DNA from: Pseudogymnoascus destructans
Lineage: Eukaryota > Ascomycota > Leotiomycetes > Thelebolales > Thelebolaceae
DNA: 64,000 nucleotides
Assembly (NCBI RefSeq): GCF_001641265.1
Contig: NW_020167521.1
Span: 248,001 to 312,000 of the forward strand
Direction of reading: 5' to 3'
The translations under genes were made by a program, and so were the position numbers. How positions within the stretch are numbered: the first letter of the stretch is position 1; each line of letters starts with the position of its first letter. Below the pieces are notes generated by a model, which was not told the origin of the DNA, ran no database searches, and saw nothing but the letters and a program-made list of their open reading frames with translations. Positions 21,127 through 31,422 of the stretch are shown here, piece after piece.

Positions 21127-21540
21127 CAGAGGTAGATGAGTATGCTAGGTATCTTCAAGCTCCCATCTTGTCAGAGGTCAAAGATGCACTTGCATGGTGG
21201 TTAGAACCTACGCAGCGGCTAATGTATCCTAATCTTTCTTTAATGGGCATTGATATTCTTTCAATTCCAGCTATGTCAGCAGAACCAGAAAGGCTATTTT
21301 CAGGTGCGTTGCTCACAGTTACTGATAGAAGGAATAACTTGGGGGTGGAGACTATCGAGGCTACAGAGTGTTTGAAATCTTGGATGTAATTTATATACAA
21401 ACTGTCAGTTTATTAGCCAGTTTCACAGTCCGTCCAGTTTGACCACATAAATATACAGTCCAGTCCAGTTTGCTCAATATTTAAACAGTCCAGTCCAGTT
21501 TAAGGCCTTGGACGGACTATTTGGACTATTACCCACACTG

Positions 21541-21548
21541 ACTGTGGT
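21541..21548. repeat. 8-bp target-site duplication of hAT element (right copy)
   Basis: ACTGTGGT, identical to 12001-12008. The pogo transposase frame resumes directly after it with GGCACAAAACAC. Confidence 0.95.
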
Positions 21549-21698
21549 GGCACAAAACACAATGCACGCACCTGTCAGATGGTAATAGAGGTATCTGAGG
21601 ATGAGTATTCTACATAGCTTTAATTGATTTATAGTGTCGTAGTGGAATTATCATAGTATTTGTTAAGTGAGCACATTGGACTGTATCATTCGTTATGT

Positions 21699-21723
21699 TG
21701 TATCATTCGTTATGCACGCACGT
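21699..21723 (-). repeat. Right terminal inverted repeat of pogo element
   Basis: Exact reverse complement of 10342-10366, followed by TA. The inner 15-16 bp are tandemly repeated immediately inside. Confidence 0.93.
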
Positions 21724-23455
21724 TATAGTAATCTTTATAGTAATCAACTGAATATGAATGTTGAAAGGTAAATAGCTGATGGAGTACTATCATAATATAA
21801 CACATGATCGGTCCCCCATGGCGCACCCTAAAAGGACCACTGGACGGTTAGGAACCACCACTTTCGGGTGTACACATTATTGGCGCCTGGGTGCTTTAAT
21901 ACACCTGGACGTCTGTCTATATTTCTCTGTTTGGTAGGGCGTCCTGTCATTCTCCTCGTCGCTGTGGAGGGGGTGGGCTTATGAAAGGCGCGGTGCTGGC
22001 GTTCTTGTCGGCATCATTGTCTGCATCGATGCCGCCATTCGTGGGAGCATTCTTCTCGGCATAGTTTTCTTGGGGGACACCTGTTGGCTGGTTGGTGATT
22101 GTGTCGTTGGTCGCATCGATAGTTGCGTTGGTGGTAGTGCTGGTGGTAGTGCTGGTGGTCGCGTCCACCCACACCTCAACGGCGGCCGACGGATTCATAC
22201 CTGGGACCTTAAATGAGTCCTCCGAGTATATAATTGTTGCCAACAATGTTGAAGTTGGAAATTGGCATCGCAGAAATGGCTTCCAGCTGTCTGTTATAAC
22301 TGAAGTGAAGAGCGCAGAACAGGGGTAAAGGGGGGTTGGTTGTTCGATTTACCTTTCTCCAGTTGATAAGCCACAATCGATCGCATCGAGTTCGAGATCG
22401 ACAATTCAGCCATACTCCCCACCAAAAGACAAGGCAACCACGCGCCCCCAGCTTATTTCGGATCTTCCTCGGTTGTAGATCGATTTGATAGTTTCCACTG
22501 CTCCAATACGATTACTTTCTGCTAGAGTTGCAATGCATGCTTTCCATCTTATTACGTGCAGGAGACGAAAGAAAACACACCAAGGTTGCGGCCAGATAAC
22601 TGTGCAACTGAAGGTGGAATATGAAATATTAACGCCGGGAACAGCCCTTTTATATCACTTTTTTGCCTTTCAAGTGCTCTACTCGCTTCTCATCTGTGCT
22701 GTAGATACAACATCCCATCGCCAACTATCATAATGGCCTCTCGTTCTCGTAGCCTTCAGAGGCTCCTTCCAGGGGTATCATGGCACATCCCAAACCACTT
22801 CCCTGACTTCCCGTTGGCCGGCGGCCTGGAGCTGGCGAAGCTGGCGTTTCGGGCGATATATCAGCGGAGATATACGACCTGACGTCGCTGGAGACATGAT
22901 AGTACGGGATGAATATAAAAGATGGTTGGTAGATTAGCTCCAGCGATATCGTGGGTGATTATCTTACACACTTTGTCAAAAACATACGCTGACACCCCCT
23001 TGTGCTACAGTATGATTGATTACTATGGGGTTACATTCGACCATCTTGTCCCAGCCAACGAATCCAGAAGTGCTGCAGATTAATATTGTCGACGATTGAA
23101 GATGATGGAGGCCTTCATGCAAACAAGTATAACCCGTTTGATATCAACCCAGCAGAATATATTAGGCGAAAGGTGCTTGCAGTGCCGAGATGCTGTCAGA
23201 ACAGGAGGGGGTCCACGAATCGGAGGAGGGTTAATGATGGGGTAAATATTTGGGATGGGAAGGTTGTTCATGGGACTTATAAGTGAAGGTCAGCGCTCAC
23301 CCCTATTATTATAGAACTAGTGGCGAGCAGATATATAGATAGCTTTCCATAACAGGTTTGGAAAATTTGCAGGGCAGCTTATAGTTTGTAGACTATGTTA
23401 CAATTCTGGCGTTGCATGTAGTAATGTAATATAAGAAGTCCATATAAAACACCCC
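21724..23455. other. Intergenic stretch with no firm gene
   Basis: A 100-codon minus ORF at 21947-22246 is Thr/Asn-rich low complexity from ACCACCAGC-like repeats and looks spurious. Short plus-strand ORFs at 22733-22882 (49 codons, MASRSRSLQRLL) and 23086-23286 may be pieces of a decayed gene, but I recognise no family and cannot join them. Confidence 0.4.
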
Positions 23456-23841
23456 TCAAGGAGATACAACACATTCGAAACTGAGCCTGAACTCCTTCCA
23501 TTTACCATTGCACTCCTCTGTTCCACCGGGATTTCCTAGAACCCATGCAAAATGCTCGTCAACTCCGCTCATCCTACCCCTCTCCTTCAGTAATAGCTTC
23601 ACAATATTCCAGTACTTTTCTTCGATAGCGACAGTGAGCGGCGACTGGTTATACTTGTTTCTTGTGCTTATGTCAATGTCGGTGTTGCTCTCAAGGAGTA
23701 AAGTCACCATCTCCTTATTCCCTTTTTTTGCTGCAGTTAACAGCGCTGTGTCGCCCTTTTTGTCCTATGCGTTAATGTTAACCTTACTATGCTGAAGTAG
23801 TAGTGCCACCATTCCCTCAGTAGACTCGATCATGCCCGCAT
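23456..23841 (-). pseudogene. Ankyrin-repeat protein fragment
   Basis: Ankyrin repeats are visible: GMVALLLQHSKVNINA, then KKGDTALLTAAKKGNKEMVTLLLE, then NQSPLTVAIEEKYWNIVKLLLK. A TAG stop (near 23764) sits in the loop between the first two repeats, where Gln or a similar residue is expected (NINA-stop-DKKGDT). No start region or further repeats upstream. It looks like the 3' end of a former multi-repeat gene. Confidence 0.7.
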
Positions 23842-23921
23842 CAGAGTCAACAACACATCCCTCCACGGGCGATCGATTCGTCGCGCCCTGTTATAGATTC
23901 TTGTCTAATATACACCCTAGC

Positions 23922-25853
23922 CTAAGAACTACAGCTACACTGCATCCCCCTCCCCTCCCTCGGCACATCTCCCACCCATCTCTCCTCCTCCTCTCGGTCT
24001 CCTCCCCACGTCTCTTCGAAGGGGTTCAGCGCCATCTTCATCACGCGCCCCAGTACATCCCTCTCCCCATCCTTCTCCACGCGCCGGATGACCTCGTCCA
24101 GGATCCACGATCGCGGGATGAAATTCGGGTTCACAGCCTTCATAGCCGCCTGCCTCTCTTCCTCTGCCTGCGCTGTAACTTCCTGTGCGCCCCAGTCCTC
24201 TACAACTCTCGTACGCCACTTATCCAACCACGCGCCAACACGCTCCCTCGCCACAGCCTCATCCCCAACCACCCCTTCCTTATGGAAGAACAACCCAGCC
24301 TTCTCCTTCCTAGCCTCCTCGGTCTCAATCTCTTTAATGCTCACCCCACTCAGCCTGCGGAAGAACTGATTAAAATCCAACTTCAGCGCCTCCATCGTAT
24401 CTAGTAGCTCGCTAAACAGCGTTTCGAAGTCATCGGGCTTGTGAACCTTGAGTCCCAGGCGCGCCGTCATGAGTCGCTTGTACTCTTCCAGGAAGACCGC
24501 CTTGTACTCTTCACCAGTACGTGTGATGAGCCCCTCGGCGCGCGAGACGAGCTCGTCAGCGCCTTCCTGCCTGACACCTTTCTCAACGAATTCGGCAGCG
24601 TCAACGCCGGCGCCGGCGCCGATTAGCTCGCCGAGGGTTTCGCCGAGGCGCACGAGGTTCCACCAGATGATGGTGGGCTGGTTGCGGTAGGAGTAGCGTA
24701 GCATGCCGTCGTCGTGGTTGGGGGTGTAGTTAGGGTCGAAGGTGTCGAGGAAGGCGAAGGGGCCAAAGTCGAGGGAGAGGCCCATGAGGGATGTGTTGTC
24801 GGTGTTGAGGACGCCGTTGGTGAAGGCATAAGCCTGCCACGCTGCAACGGTCTTGGCGTTGCGGCGAGTTATCTCACGGTAGAGCCTGGCGTATCGGTTT
24901 TCCTCCAACCCAGTGGGACCGTCGATAGTGTCTTTTTCGACGGGGGTAGATGGGGGTTCTGCGGTATCTTGTTGGTCATCGGGAAGGCGAGCGGGAAGTG
25001 AACTCCACCCGCTGAAGACATGTTCAGCCGTATAATCGGCGAGCTTGCGGACGAGGTCTCTGTCGCCACGGGCGCGGAGGAGGTCGAATGTACCGATGCG
25101 TAGCCACGATTGTGCAAACCTTGTTACGATTGCCCCAGGTTCGGTCCTTTCGCGGCGGACCTTGGAGTGTGGGAGGAGGGTGAGAGACAGGGCACGGGTG
25201 GTTGGAATGCGAAGGGCGTTAAGGGCTTCAGAGACGACGAATTCACGGATAGACGAGCGCAGTACTGCTTTGCCATCCGCGAAGCGCGAGTATGGCGTCA
25301 TCCCAGCCCCCTTCAGTTGTAACTCGTATCTAGTCTTCGTATCGGGGTTTGTCGTCTCGAATAGAGAGATGGCGCGGCCGTCACCGAGTTGACCGGCCCA
25401 GGATCCGAATTGCCAGCCTCCATAACATTGTGCCCAGGGGTATCCCCCTTCTTGCTTGTCTTCGTTCCACCCAAGTAGCCTATTACCAGCAACAAGCTGG
25501 CGGAACTCGTCTGTCTGTGCTTCCTCAGGCTTTATGCCAAGGTCTCTCAGGGCCTCGGTACTGACCCCGAGTAGCTCAGGGTCCACCGCTTCCTCAGGGC
25601 GAACCCAAGTAAACAGGGCACCCTTGACCATCCGAGGGCCTAGATCATCTCTCGGTGTCTTATGTGATATCGCTGGGCTTGGAAACGCAGAGTCGGCAGG
25701 CAGATTGGCCGTAAAGTTCCATGACTTGGGAAGATCCTTCAGGGCTACGCCTCCGGAGGGGCCCTGGGAAGAGGCGCTGCTGGTGATATGGGACGACATC
25801 TGCACAAAACGTGCACAGGTGTTCACAGGGCGTATCAATTGTCGGAATAGCAT
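23922..25853 (-). CDS. SelO family protein AMPylase (Fmp40-like), mitochondrial
   Basis: Pseudokinase-fold enzyme of the SelO/UPF0061 family that transfers AMP to proteins in mitochondria under redox stress; yeast homologue is Fmp40. Single exon, 643 residues, full length. Family blocks: YPWAQCYGGWQFGSWAGQLG, LQLKGAGMTPYSRFADGKAV, SSIREFVVSEALNALRIPTT, AFTNGVLNTDNTSLMGLSLD followed by FGPFAFLD, and NQPTIIWWNLVRLGE. It ends QCSCSS: the Cys three from the end stands where animal SelO has selenocysteine. The N-terminal 20 residues are basic and hydroxylated, suitable as a mitochondrial presequence. Shares a divergent promoter region with the aldo-keto reductase. Confidence 0.93.
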   Translation of the reverse strand: MLFRQLIRPVNTCARFVQMSSHITSSASSQGPSGGVALKDLPKSWNFTANLPADSAFPSPAISHKTPRDDLGPRMVKGALFTWVRPEEAVDPELLGVSTEALRDLGIKPEEAQTDEFRQLVAGNRLLGWNEDKQEGGYPWAQCYGGWQFGSWAGQLGDGRAISLFETTNPDTKTRYELQLKGAGMTPYSRFADGKAVLRSSIREFVVSEALNALRIPTTRALSLTLLPHSKVRRERTEPGAIVTRFAQSWLRIGTFDLLRARGDRDLVRKLADYTAEHVFSGWSSLPARLPDDQQDTAEPPSTPVEKDTIDGPTGLEENRYARLYREITRRNAKTVAAWQAYAFTNGVLNTDNTSLMGLSLDFGPFAFLDTFDPNYTPNHDDGMLRYSYRNQPTIIWWNLVRLGETLGELIGAGAGVDAAEFVEKGVRQEGADELVSRAEGLITRTGEEYKAVFLEEYKRLMTARLGLKVHKPDDFETLFSELLDTMEALKLDFNQFFRRLSGVSIKEIETEEARKEKAGLFFHKEGVVGDEAVARERVGAWLDKWRTRVVEDWGAQEVTAQAEEERQAAMKAVNPNFIPRSWILDEVIRRVEKDGERDVLGRVMKMALNPFEETWGGDREEEERWVGDVPREGRGMQCSCSS

Positions 25854-26349
25854 ACCATATATACTGTTGATATATATGTAATGGAGCGCTGGAGAAGGTA
25901 TGGAGATGAAATAAAGTGCTGAGGGAGGGCGGCGGGTGCGACGTTATCCTGTAGCCGGATAACAAGCCTCAAATGTGGGATTTGTGGTGATAACCGATAA
26001 GGAACAGCTCCAAATATAACTCTCGATTTCTTCAAATATAATTTTACACAATACTGGATCCCAGGCTCGTTCTAGAGGCAGATAGTGAATTTCTTGATAA
26101 TCCATTCATATCTACCGCTAATTAATGTAAATTGGCCCCTAAAGTCTACAGCAAAGCAGTTCCGATAGGCTCCAGCTGTATTCTACCAACAGTAGTAGTG
26201 AAACAGAGCTCGTCATACCCCGCGAATTGCCCCTCAAATATATCTCTACACGTCCCATTTTTTAACACATTCTGTCTACAATTCCTCGGTTTCAAAGCTG
26301 AAGCTGCGATAAAGCTACCCCAATAACTCTATCTTAACAATTCGTCAAC
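25854..26349. other. Divergent promoter region, SelO and aldo-keto reductase
   Basis: About 0.5 kb, AT-rich, no gene seen. Confidence 0.45.
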
Positions 26350-27361
26350 ATGAATTCTACTACAGCTTCCTACAACCCGTCTCACGAAGGGAACACCAGT
26401 GCCGATTCTCCCAAAGAGGTCCAGGGGGTTCCAATCCTCACACTTAACGATGGCCACAAGATTCCCATGGTTCGATTCCGCTTTGCTACTCATTCCCCTG
26501 GACTTCAAGCTAACCGTATCCCAGCTTGGCTACGGTACCGGCACCGCCCAATCTCTTGTAGGCAACACTGGCAACGACCTACACGAATCCCTCGTAGCGA
26601 CGATCCTCATGGCCATCCGCGCCGGGTACCACCACCTCGACGGCGCCGAGTATTACGGTAACGAGCGCGAGCTCGGTGAAGCAATCAAGCAATCAGGCCT
26701 CCCCCGCTCCACCTTCTTCGTCACCACCAAAATTTCCGGCACCAAACCCACAGACACCGAGGCCAGCATCACGTCTTCCCTCGAGAAGCTCGGCCTCGAC
26801 TACGTCGACCTTTACCTCATTCACGCGCCCTTCTTTGCCTCCACGGACGCTGAACTGCAGGCCAAATGGGCCGAGTTCGAAGCCGTGCAGGCCAGCGGCC
26901 GCGCTCGTAGCATCGGCGTTAGCAACTTCTTGCAGTCGCACCTCGAGGCGATCCTTAAGACCGCGAAGGTCGTACCGGCAGTTAACCAGATCGAGTACCA
27001 CCCGTACCTACAGCACCAGGGCCTAGTAGAGTTTAACCAGGAGCACGGGATCGCGACGGTTGCGTTTTCGCCGCTGGCGGCGCTTCTACACGCGCGGCCA
27101 GGGCCGATGGACCGGTATTATTCGAACTTGGCGGCGAAGTATGGGGTTACTGAGGCGGAGGTAGCGTTGAGGTGGGTGGTGGACCAGGGGCTGGTGGTGC
27201 TGACGACTAGTTCGAAAGAGGACCGGTTGAAGGGGTACTTGGCGAATATTGGGAGATGGAAGCTGACGCCGAGAGAGGTAGATAATATCAAGGAGATTGG
27301 ACGGGAGAAGCATTATAGAGGGTTTTGGACTAATAAATTTGCGGCTGACGACAGGTTATAG
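26350..27361 (+). CDS. Aldo-keto reductase
   Basis: NADPH-dependent carbonyl reductase of the AKR superfamily, close to the fungal 2,5-diketogluconate/xylose reductase-like group. Exons 26350-26469 and 26525-27361 give 318 residues; the 55-nt intron has a GTTCGA donor, GCTAAC branch and CCAG acceptor, and joins HKIPM to LGYGTGTA. The catalytic tetrad is visible: Asp and Tyr in DGAEYYGNE, Lys in TTKISG, His in LIHAPF. SIGVSNF and NQIEYHPY are family signatures, and TTSSKEDRLKGYL contributes to NADPH binding. Substrate cannot be told from sequence. Confidence 0.92.
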
Positions 27362-27641
27362 GGTTGCGAAGATAGTTATCACGTTCCTCGCGCGCCGAAG
27401 AACCATCTATTACTTCTTATAATGCTTTCTCTTCCATTTAGCATTTGTGTTTAGAATTATCAGTGTGGAGGCTGTATATAGCCACTCTCCTGAAGACAGA
27501 ATGAAGGCTCGTTTCTGTGGGTATTTCGACTCCTGTAGTAAACTCCATATTTCACAGCTCATGCCGCGCAATAACCCTTAGCAAATCCCGAACGCCCGCT
27601 CATTCAGCTAGAACCCAAACCCTTTCGCCTCAAACTCAACC

Positions 27642-28500
27642 TCAACCTGACCTCGTCGCGCCGCTTATCTCTCCTCCCGTCCCCTCCAACGCCCCCATCC
27701 TCTTCCTCTCATTCTCCAGCGCCCTCTTCTTCCCCTCCAACACCGAATTACTCTGCAGCTCATACACCTTCATTTTCGCTGCTGCCTCAGCCGTCAACGC
27801 CAACACCTTCTCCGCCACTCCACGCCCCAACTCCTCTCCCTTCGGCCGCTTCCACTTCTCCCTCTCCACGGGGTCACGAATCCAGTCGCCGCCCCTGTAC
27901 TCGAACTCGTTGTTCGTCTTCTTCGGATCTGGCCTTGCCACCAGGCGCGAGTGAATTGCATCCATTTCCTCACTCGTGACCTCTCGCGACACTTCCTTCG
28001 CGCCCCCTTCCCCGGCAGCGCGCGCCTTGGCACGCTCAGTGACAATGATGCGGTCACGTTGCTGGAGGGCAAGGTGGATCTGTAGCCGCTTTGCAGCTTT
28101 CTTCTGTGCGGTGAGGTTGTCGATCGTTTGGACGAGGGTAGCTTCGCGGGTTAGGGGCATGGAGGAGGGGAGTGTGGGGACGCCGTGGAAAGGGAGGAAG
28201 ATGGAGGGGAGGAGGCTGAGGGGGGGGGGACCAGAGGTGGTGGGTGTGGCGGGCTGTAGGGTGTTAGTCAGGGGTTTGAGGGGTGAGCGTTAGGAGTCAT
28301 ACCGACGTGGTTGTGTCTGTTGGCTGGACCGGTGGTGGACGTGAGATGTGCTGTCGCTTTGGATCTTCGGACCGCGGAGGCACTTCAAACAAGACGCGTT
28401 TGGCAAGAGGTGGCTTGTCCGAAGGTAGAGTATGGCTGCTTTCTAGGGCAGGAGATGTTAGGGCTGCGGACGCCGTCGCGTCGATCTCCATTGGGTCCAT
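27642..28500 (-). CDS. Hypothetical protein, basic coiled-coil
   Basis: Exons 28500-28303 and 28253-27642 join in phase 0 across a 49-nt GTATGA...CAG intron to give 269 residues. The N-terminal third is Pro/Ser/Thr-rich, then FLPFHGVPTLPSSMPLTREA and a helical stretch (TLVQTIDNLTAQKKAAKRLQ...ALQQRDRI). A basic/acidic helical second half contains DWIRDPVEREKWKRPKGEE. I do not recognise the family. The conserved-looking helical segment and the clean intron argue for a real gene, perhaps nuclear. Confidence 0.65.
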
Positions 28501-29268
28501 TATTTCCCTAGTGATGAGGTCGGCATGGAGGTGAATTTTGATTATTGATCAGGTTGAGGTTGAGGTGAGAGCTTTGTTGAGCGATCTGGCGGCTAGAAAG
28601 CAAGGCGGGCCTTCCGGATAGATCCTCGTAAGGTGCGGCTTAATAAGTCTAGGTATAGAGGTGAGAGTCTGTCATAATACTAGATTTATAACCTGAGAAG
28701 AAAAGGCTTATGGGTGCTACGTTACACCCTCTTGATGAAAGCCTTTCCTTTGTGTAGGTGAATTCTAGGCTCACCTTGCTCAACACTGATACTAGAGAAC
28801 AGGTTGTCTCTGTGGATAAAACTACTTGGAATGAATTCAGACATGTAATTTGGTAGCCATCTGCTCACTTACATCCAAACCCTTACTAACGAATAATTTG
28901 TTCCTGTTCATCCAAGGAGGTTGTTCTATCAGACCTGGCTGAGAGAAAGGGGAACCACATGCATTCATGGGTTGGCGTTTGTAGTCACGTGGAATCCAGC
29001 ATCTGCAAGTGGGGGAACTGCCGCCTTCGCCCTTAGCAATCAATCAGCATCTCTTAGAGGAGGGAAAGCAATATATGCAATATATGCAATATATGCAATA
29101 TATGCAGAGAGTTGGGTAAAAAGAGGGGTCCGAGAGCTTTGAATTAATACTCATGTGGTTTATTTTTCTATAGGTATATGAGCATAAGACTCTTCGTCTA
29201 TCTAAGCTCCCTCTTCAATATCTACCCTTATAAATACAGCATACACGCTACCAAACGAACCATCTACC
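28501..29268. other. Intergenic with a short tandem repeat
   Basis: No gene seen. Four copies of GCAATATAT lie at 29068-29106. Confidence 0.45.
29068..29106. repeat. 9-bp microsatellite (GCAATATAT)4
   Basis: Four perfect copies plus GCA. Confidence 0.95.
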
Positions 29269-29782
29269 ATGTCTACTCAAACCGGAAGCTGCTGTTGAGG
29301 CAACGTTAAGGTCACCGTTACCGGCGAGCCCGAGAAGAACGCATGTCCTACAAATCGCCGTGAGCATAAACATAGTATCTAACAGCATACTAGGTCCTCT
29401 GCCATTGCCTCGATTGCCACAAGACCTCGGGTTCGGTGTTTAGCCACAACGCTTTAGTGCTCGACAAGAACTTCACTCTCGTCTCCGGTACCTAGCCTCG
29501 GCCCCTTCCCCGCTCCTCTCTTTTCCCTCACCTTGGTTCCACACTGACGTCTCTCACTCCCAAGGAGTTCATTAAGAAAGCCGACTCGGGGGGCCTCATC
29601 ACGTCGCACTTCTGCGGCGATTGCGGCACGACGCTGTGGCGTAGCGGTGACTTCTTTCCGGGACGGAAGATCGTAAAGGCGGGCTCATAGACAATCTGAA
29701 TTGGGTGGGGGAAAGGCAGGCGACGGGTGAGCTGTTCCCCGAGCGAAAGACCGCTTGGATTCCCAATCTCGTGAAGTCATAA
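29269..29782 (+). pseudogene. GFA/CENP-V type zinc protein relic
   Basis: Glutathione-dependent formaldehyde-activating enzyme-like (GFA/CENP-V) fold with its zinc cysteines still visible: TGSCC near the start, LCHCLDCHKTSGSVFSHNAL, and SHFCGDCGTTLWRSGDFFPG. The TGA at 29296-29298 (after GSCC) ends translation at codon 10; CGA to TGA would explain it. A one-base loss near 29690 shifts the last part (NWVGERQATGELFPERKT). Splice sites around 29340 and 29560 also look damaged: no clean GT after GEPEKNA, and CAC where an AG is expected. A dead copy of a common fungal family. Confidence 0.8.
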
Positions 29783-29948
29783 GCGTTGAGAGGCGACGTG
29801 TTTAAATTTCTTGGTGTTGGATTTGGTATATAGTGATATACAATGGAGAGTTTGTGGTGATTCGGGGGTAGAACTGCCGTGACACCTGCCGTGACAACTG
29901 TCGTAGCCGTGAAGACTATCATCAGCAGCTGATATAATCGGACTGGGT

Positions 29949-31029
29949 TCAGCGAGGCGGTAAGAATTGCCGTATGTAGGCTCTTCCCTGTCGGAGAAAC
30001 TCCCGCACTAGATCCTCGAGTCGGCGATCCTTCTTCTTCCGCATCCAAATTAGAACCAGCATCAGGAAGAACGCATCGAAAGCCACCTGCTTTAAGGCGG
30101 CAAATAGCAGCCAGCCCAGCCACGCGCCAATCGTGCGTCGTCTCTTGTCCCTCCACTCCCTCCCCGAGGCAATCTGCTCCCGCAGAGCTGCTACCTCGGT
30201 AGTCATCTTCACTAACGTCGACTCGACCTTCGTCCTCCAGGGCGTCCCCTTCGCCCTGTCCGCGTCTTGGATGTCCTCGTCCAACCCATCCTCCTCCTCA
30301 ACAAGTCGCCGTACGTGTTCCCTGTCCGCCTCATCGTCTTGCGACATGGGGCTTAACACTTTCATCGGACCCTCGCTACCTGACATGGGCGCCGTAAATC
30401 TGCGTCCCGAGCCTTCGCGGGGTGGCGACGAATTCGACGAGCTCGCGCTATTATGTTTAATTTGGTTCCAGACGAACTCTAGTTCAGCTACTAGCTCCCT
30501 CGAGTCCCTATGTATAGCTACGTTAGTAACTAGTATCCAGAGGCGTAGTTGGAAAACTTGGAAAACTCACGAAGTCGTACTCGCATAACGGTGCATAGTC
30601 TCGATCAATGCTTCGATATACCTCCTCTTAGCCTCTGTCCGGCTAACACCCTTTTGTGCATCCCATGCATCCCACTTCTCCTGCTCCCTAATTGTGTCGT
30701 CGTCCTTCGTGTATCCTCCACCACCCGGCCTATCCATCACGCCATCCACATCCCCCTCCATAGCTTGTTTGTATAATCCATACAGGCGTAGGCGGTCGGC
30801 CGGTGGTGGCCGAGCAGAACCGGTGCGTGGGATCTTCTTGACGGTGTTGAGGGCGTGCACAAACACACGATCTAAAGTAGGGAACATTGTCAGTCTACGT
30901 TCTTCGAATTGAGGCCTAAGGGTCCCGTGGTAGGCATAAGACAGAGTACACGCGACATCCGGAGGTCCGTATGAGGTGCTCTGAGGCAAGGTAGCAAGGG
31001 GGTGCAAACTCACCAACTGAGTCGGCCAT
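29949..31029 (-). CDS. Acyl-CoA-binding membrane protein (Atg37/ACBD5-like)
   Basis: Binds long-chain acyl-CoA; fungal Atg37 and animal ACBD5 are peroxisomal tail-anchored members. Exons 31029-31014 (16 nt), 30871-30571 and 30507-29949 give 291 residues, starting MADSVDRVFVHALNTVKKIP. The ACBP domain covers roughly residues 5-105, with the YGLYKQAMEGDVDG and KWDAWDAQKGVSRTEAKRRY motifs that form the CoA pocket. An acidic linker follows, then a coiled stretch, and a C-terminal membrane span (KQVAFDAFFLMLVLIWM) followed by basic residues. That layout supports a tail-anchored organelle protein. The link to peroxisomes is inferred from the family. Confidence 0.85.
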
Positions 31030-31422
31030 CCTGTCAGCGTTATGTCATTGAAGCCAATGTCGCCCTGGTAGCAAGTGTAGAAAGCGCGTCTGAGATATAA
31101 ATACAGACCAGAGCGCTAGTTATATCGTTGCCAGAAAGGACACGCCGCTATTATAGTGATGTTTAAAAATTAAAGGTCATCCATTGGGGCCAGCCGGACG
31201 ACTCCATGAGAAAGTATGGGGGGAGCCGAGGCACGGCAGTACCATTTGACAGGCACACTACTACAAGCCAACGCCTTCGCCTGTGACAGCCGCCGATAAG
31301 GGGGTGCGATAAGCATGAGTAAGGCTCCAAGGTTTCTACGACGCTCTACGTACGTACTATAATATATTTATCGTGCTCTCTCATTATTTGATATAACACA
31401 CCACATACCGACATACAGCACA

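Larger units (their letters stand above)
12260..21389 (+). pseudogene. hAT transposase, BED finger plus dimerisation domain, broken and split
   Basis: The cut-and-paste transposase is read as 12260-13169, 13239-14128 and 21132-21389. The N-terminus has a Ser/Arg-rich stretch and then a BED-type zinc finger (WKCKFCPQTY...ARHLKGH). The catalytic core includes FTLDLWSSPN and YMMTDNADNN. After the Gypsy insertion comes the hAT C-terminal dimerisation domain, with LSIPAMSAEPERLFSGA. A 69-nt intron (13170-13238) is inferred from frame. Two in-frame stops, TAA at 13250-13252 (after ALQE) and TAA at 13805-13807 (after KIQY), both replace what would be CAA Gln codons. The reading frame is exact when joined across one copy of the Gypsy target duplication. 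Confidence 0.9.
12009..21540 (+). mobile_element. hAT transposon, interrupted by a Gypsy element
   Basis: Ends are CAGTGTGGGTAATAGT at 12009-12024 and its exact reverse complement at 21525-21540; CAGTG starts are typical of hAT. It is flanked by the 8-bp duplication ACTGTGGT. Both ends carry many subterminal copies of CAGTTT/CAGTCCAGTTT-like motifs (12025-12115 and 21400-21515), the usual layout of transposase binding sites. Without the Gypsy insertion it is about 2.5 kb with one transposase on the + strand. Confidence 0.95.
10423..21617 (+). pseudogene. Pogo/Fot transposase (DDE_1), broken and split
   Basis: DDE transposase of the pogo/Fot family. Parts are 10423-12008 and, beyond the hAT insertion, 21549-21617. 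An N-terminal helix-turn-helix region (AARAAGKLYSVDHQKLSRR-like) precedes the catalytic core, whose three acidic sites are visible: NFDETGFMMG, LLIVDGHESHH and LQPLDVGCFGPLKR. The C-terminus CGNCGGTKHNARTC is recovered only by joining across the insertion. Lesions are a TGA at 10666-10668 after GFPP, where relatives have Arg (CGA to TGA would explain it), and a one-base frame change near 11665-11675. Inactive as it stands. Confidence 0.9.
10342..21723 (+). mobile_element. Pogo/Fot-type Tc1-mariner transposon, interrupted by hAT and Gypsy insertions
   Basis: The terminal inverted repeats are 25 bp and exact (10342-10366 and 21699-21723, outer end ACGTGCGTGCATAACG). They are flanked on both sides by TA (10340-10341 and 21724-21725), the Tc1/mariner target duplication. 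Without the nested hAT element and its duplicated 8 bp, the element would be about 1.8 kb, normal for Fot-like transposons. The right end also has a partial extra copy of the inner terminal repeat just inside (about 21682-21697). The transposase is on the + strand. Confidence 0.93.

Noticed and set aside
21947..22246. Thr/Asn-rich minus ORF
   Set aside because: Encoded by a short CCACCAGCACTA-like repeat; low complexity and no signal or domain.
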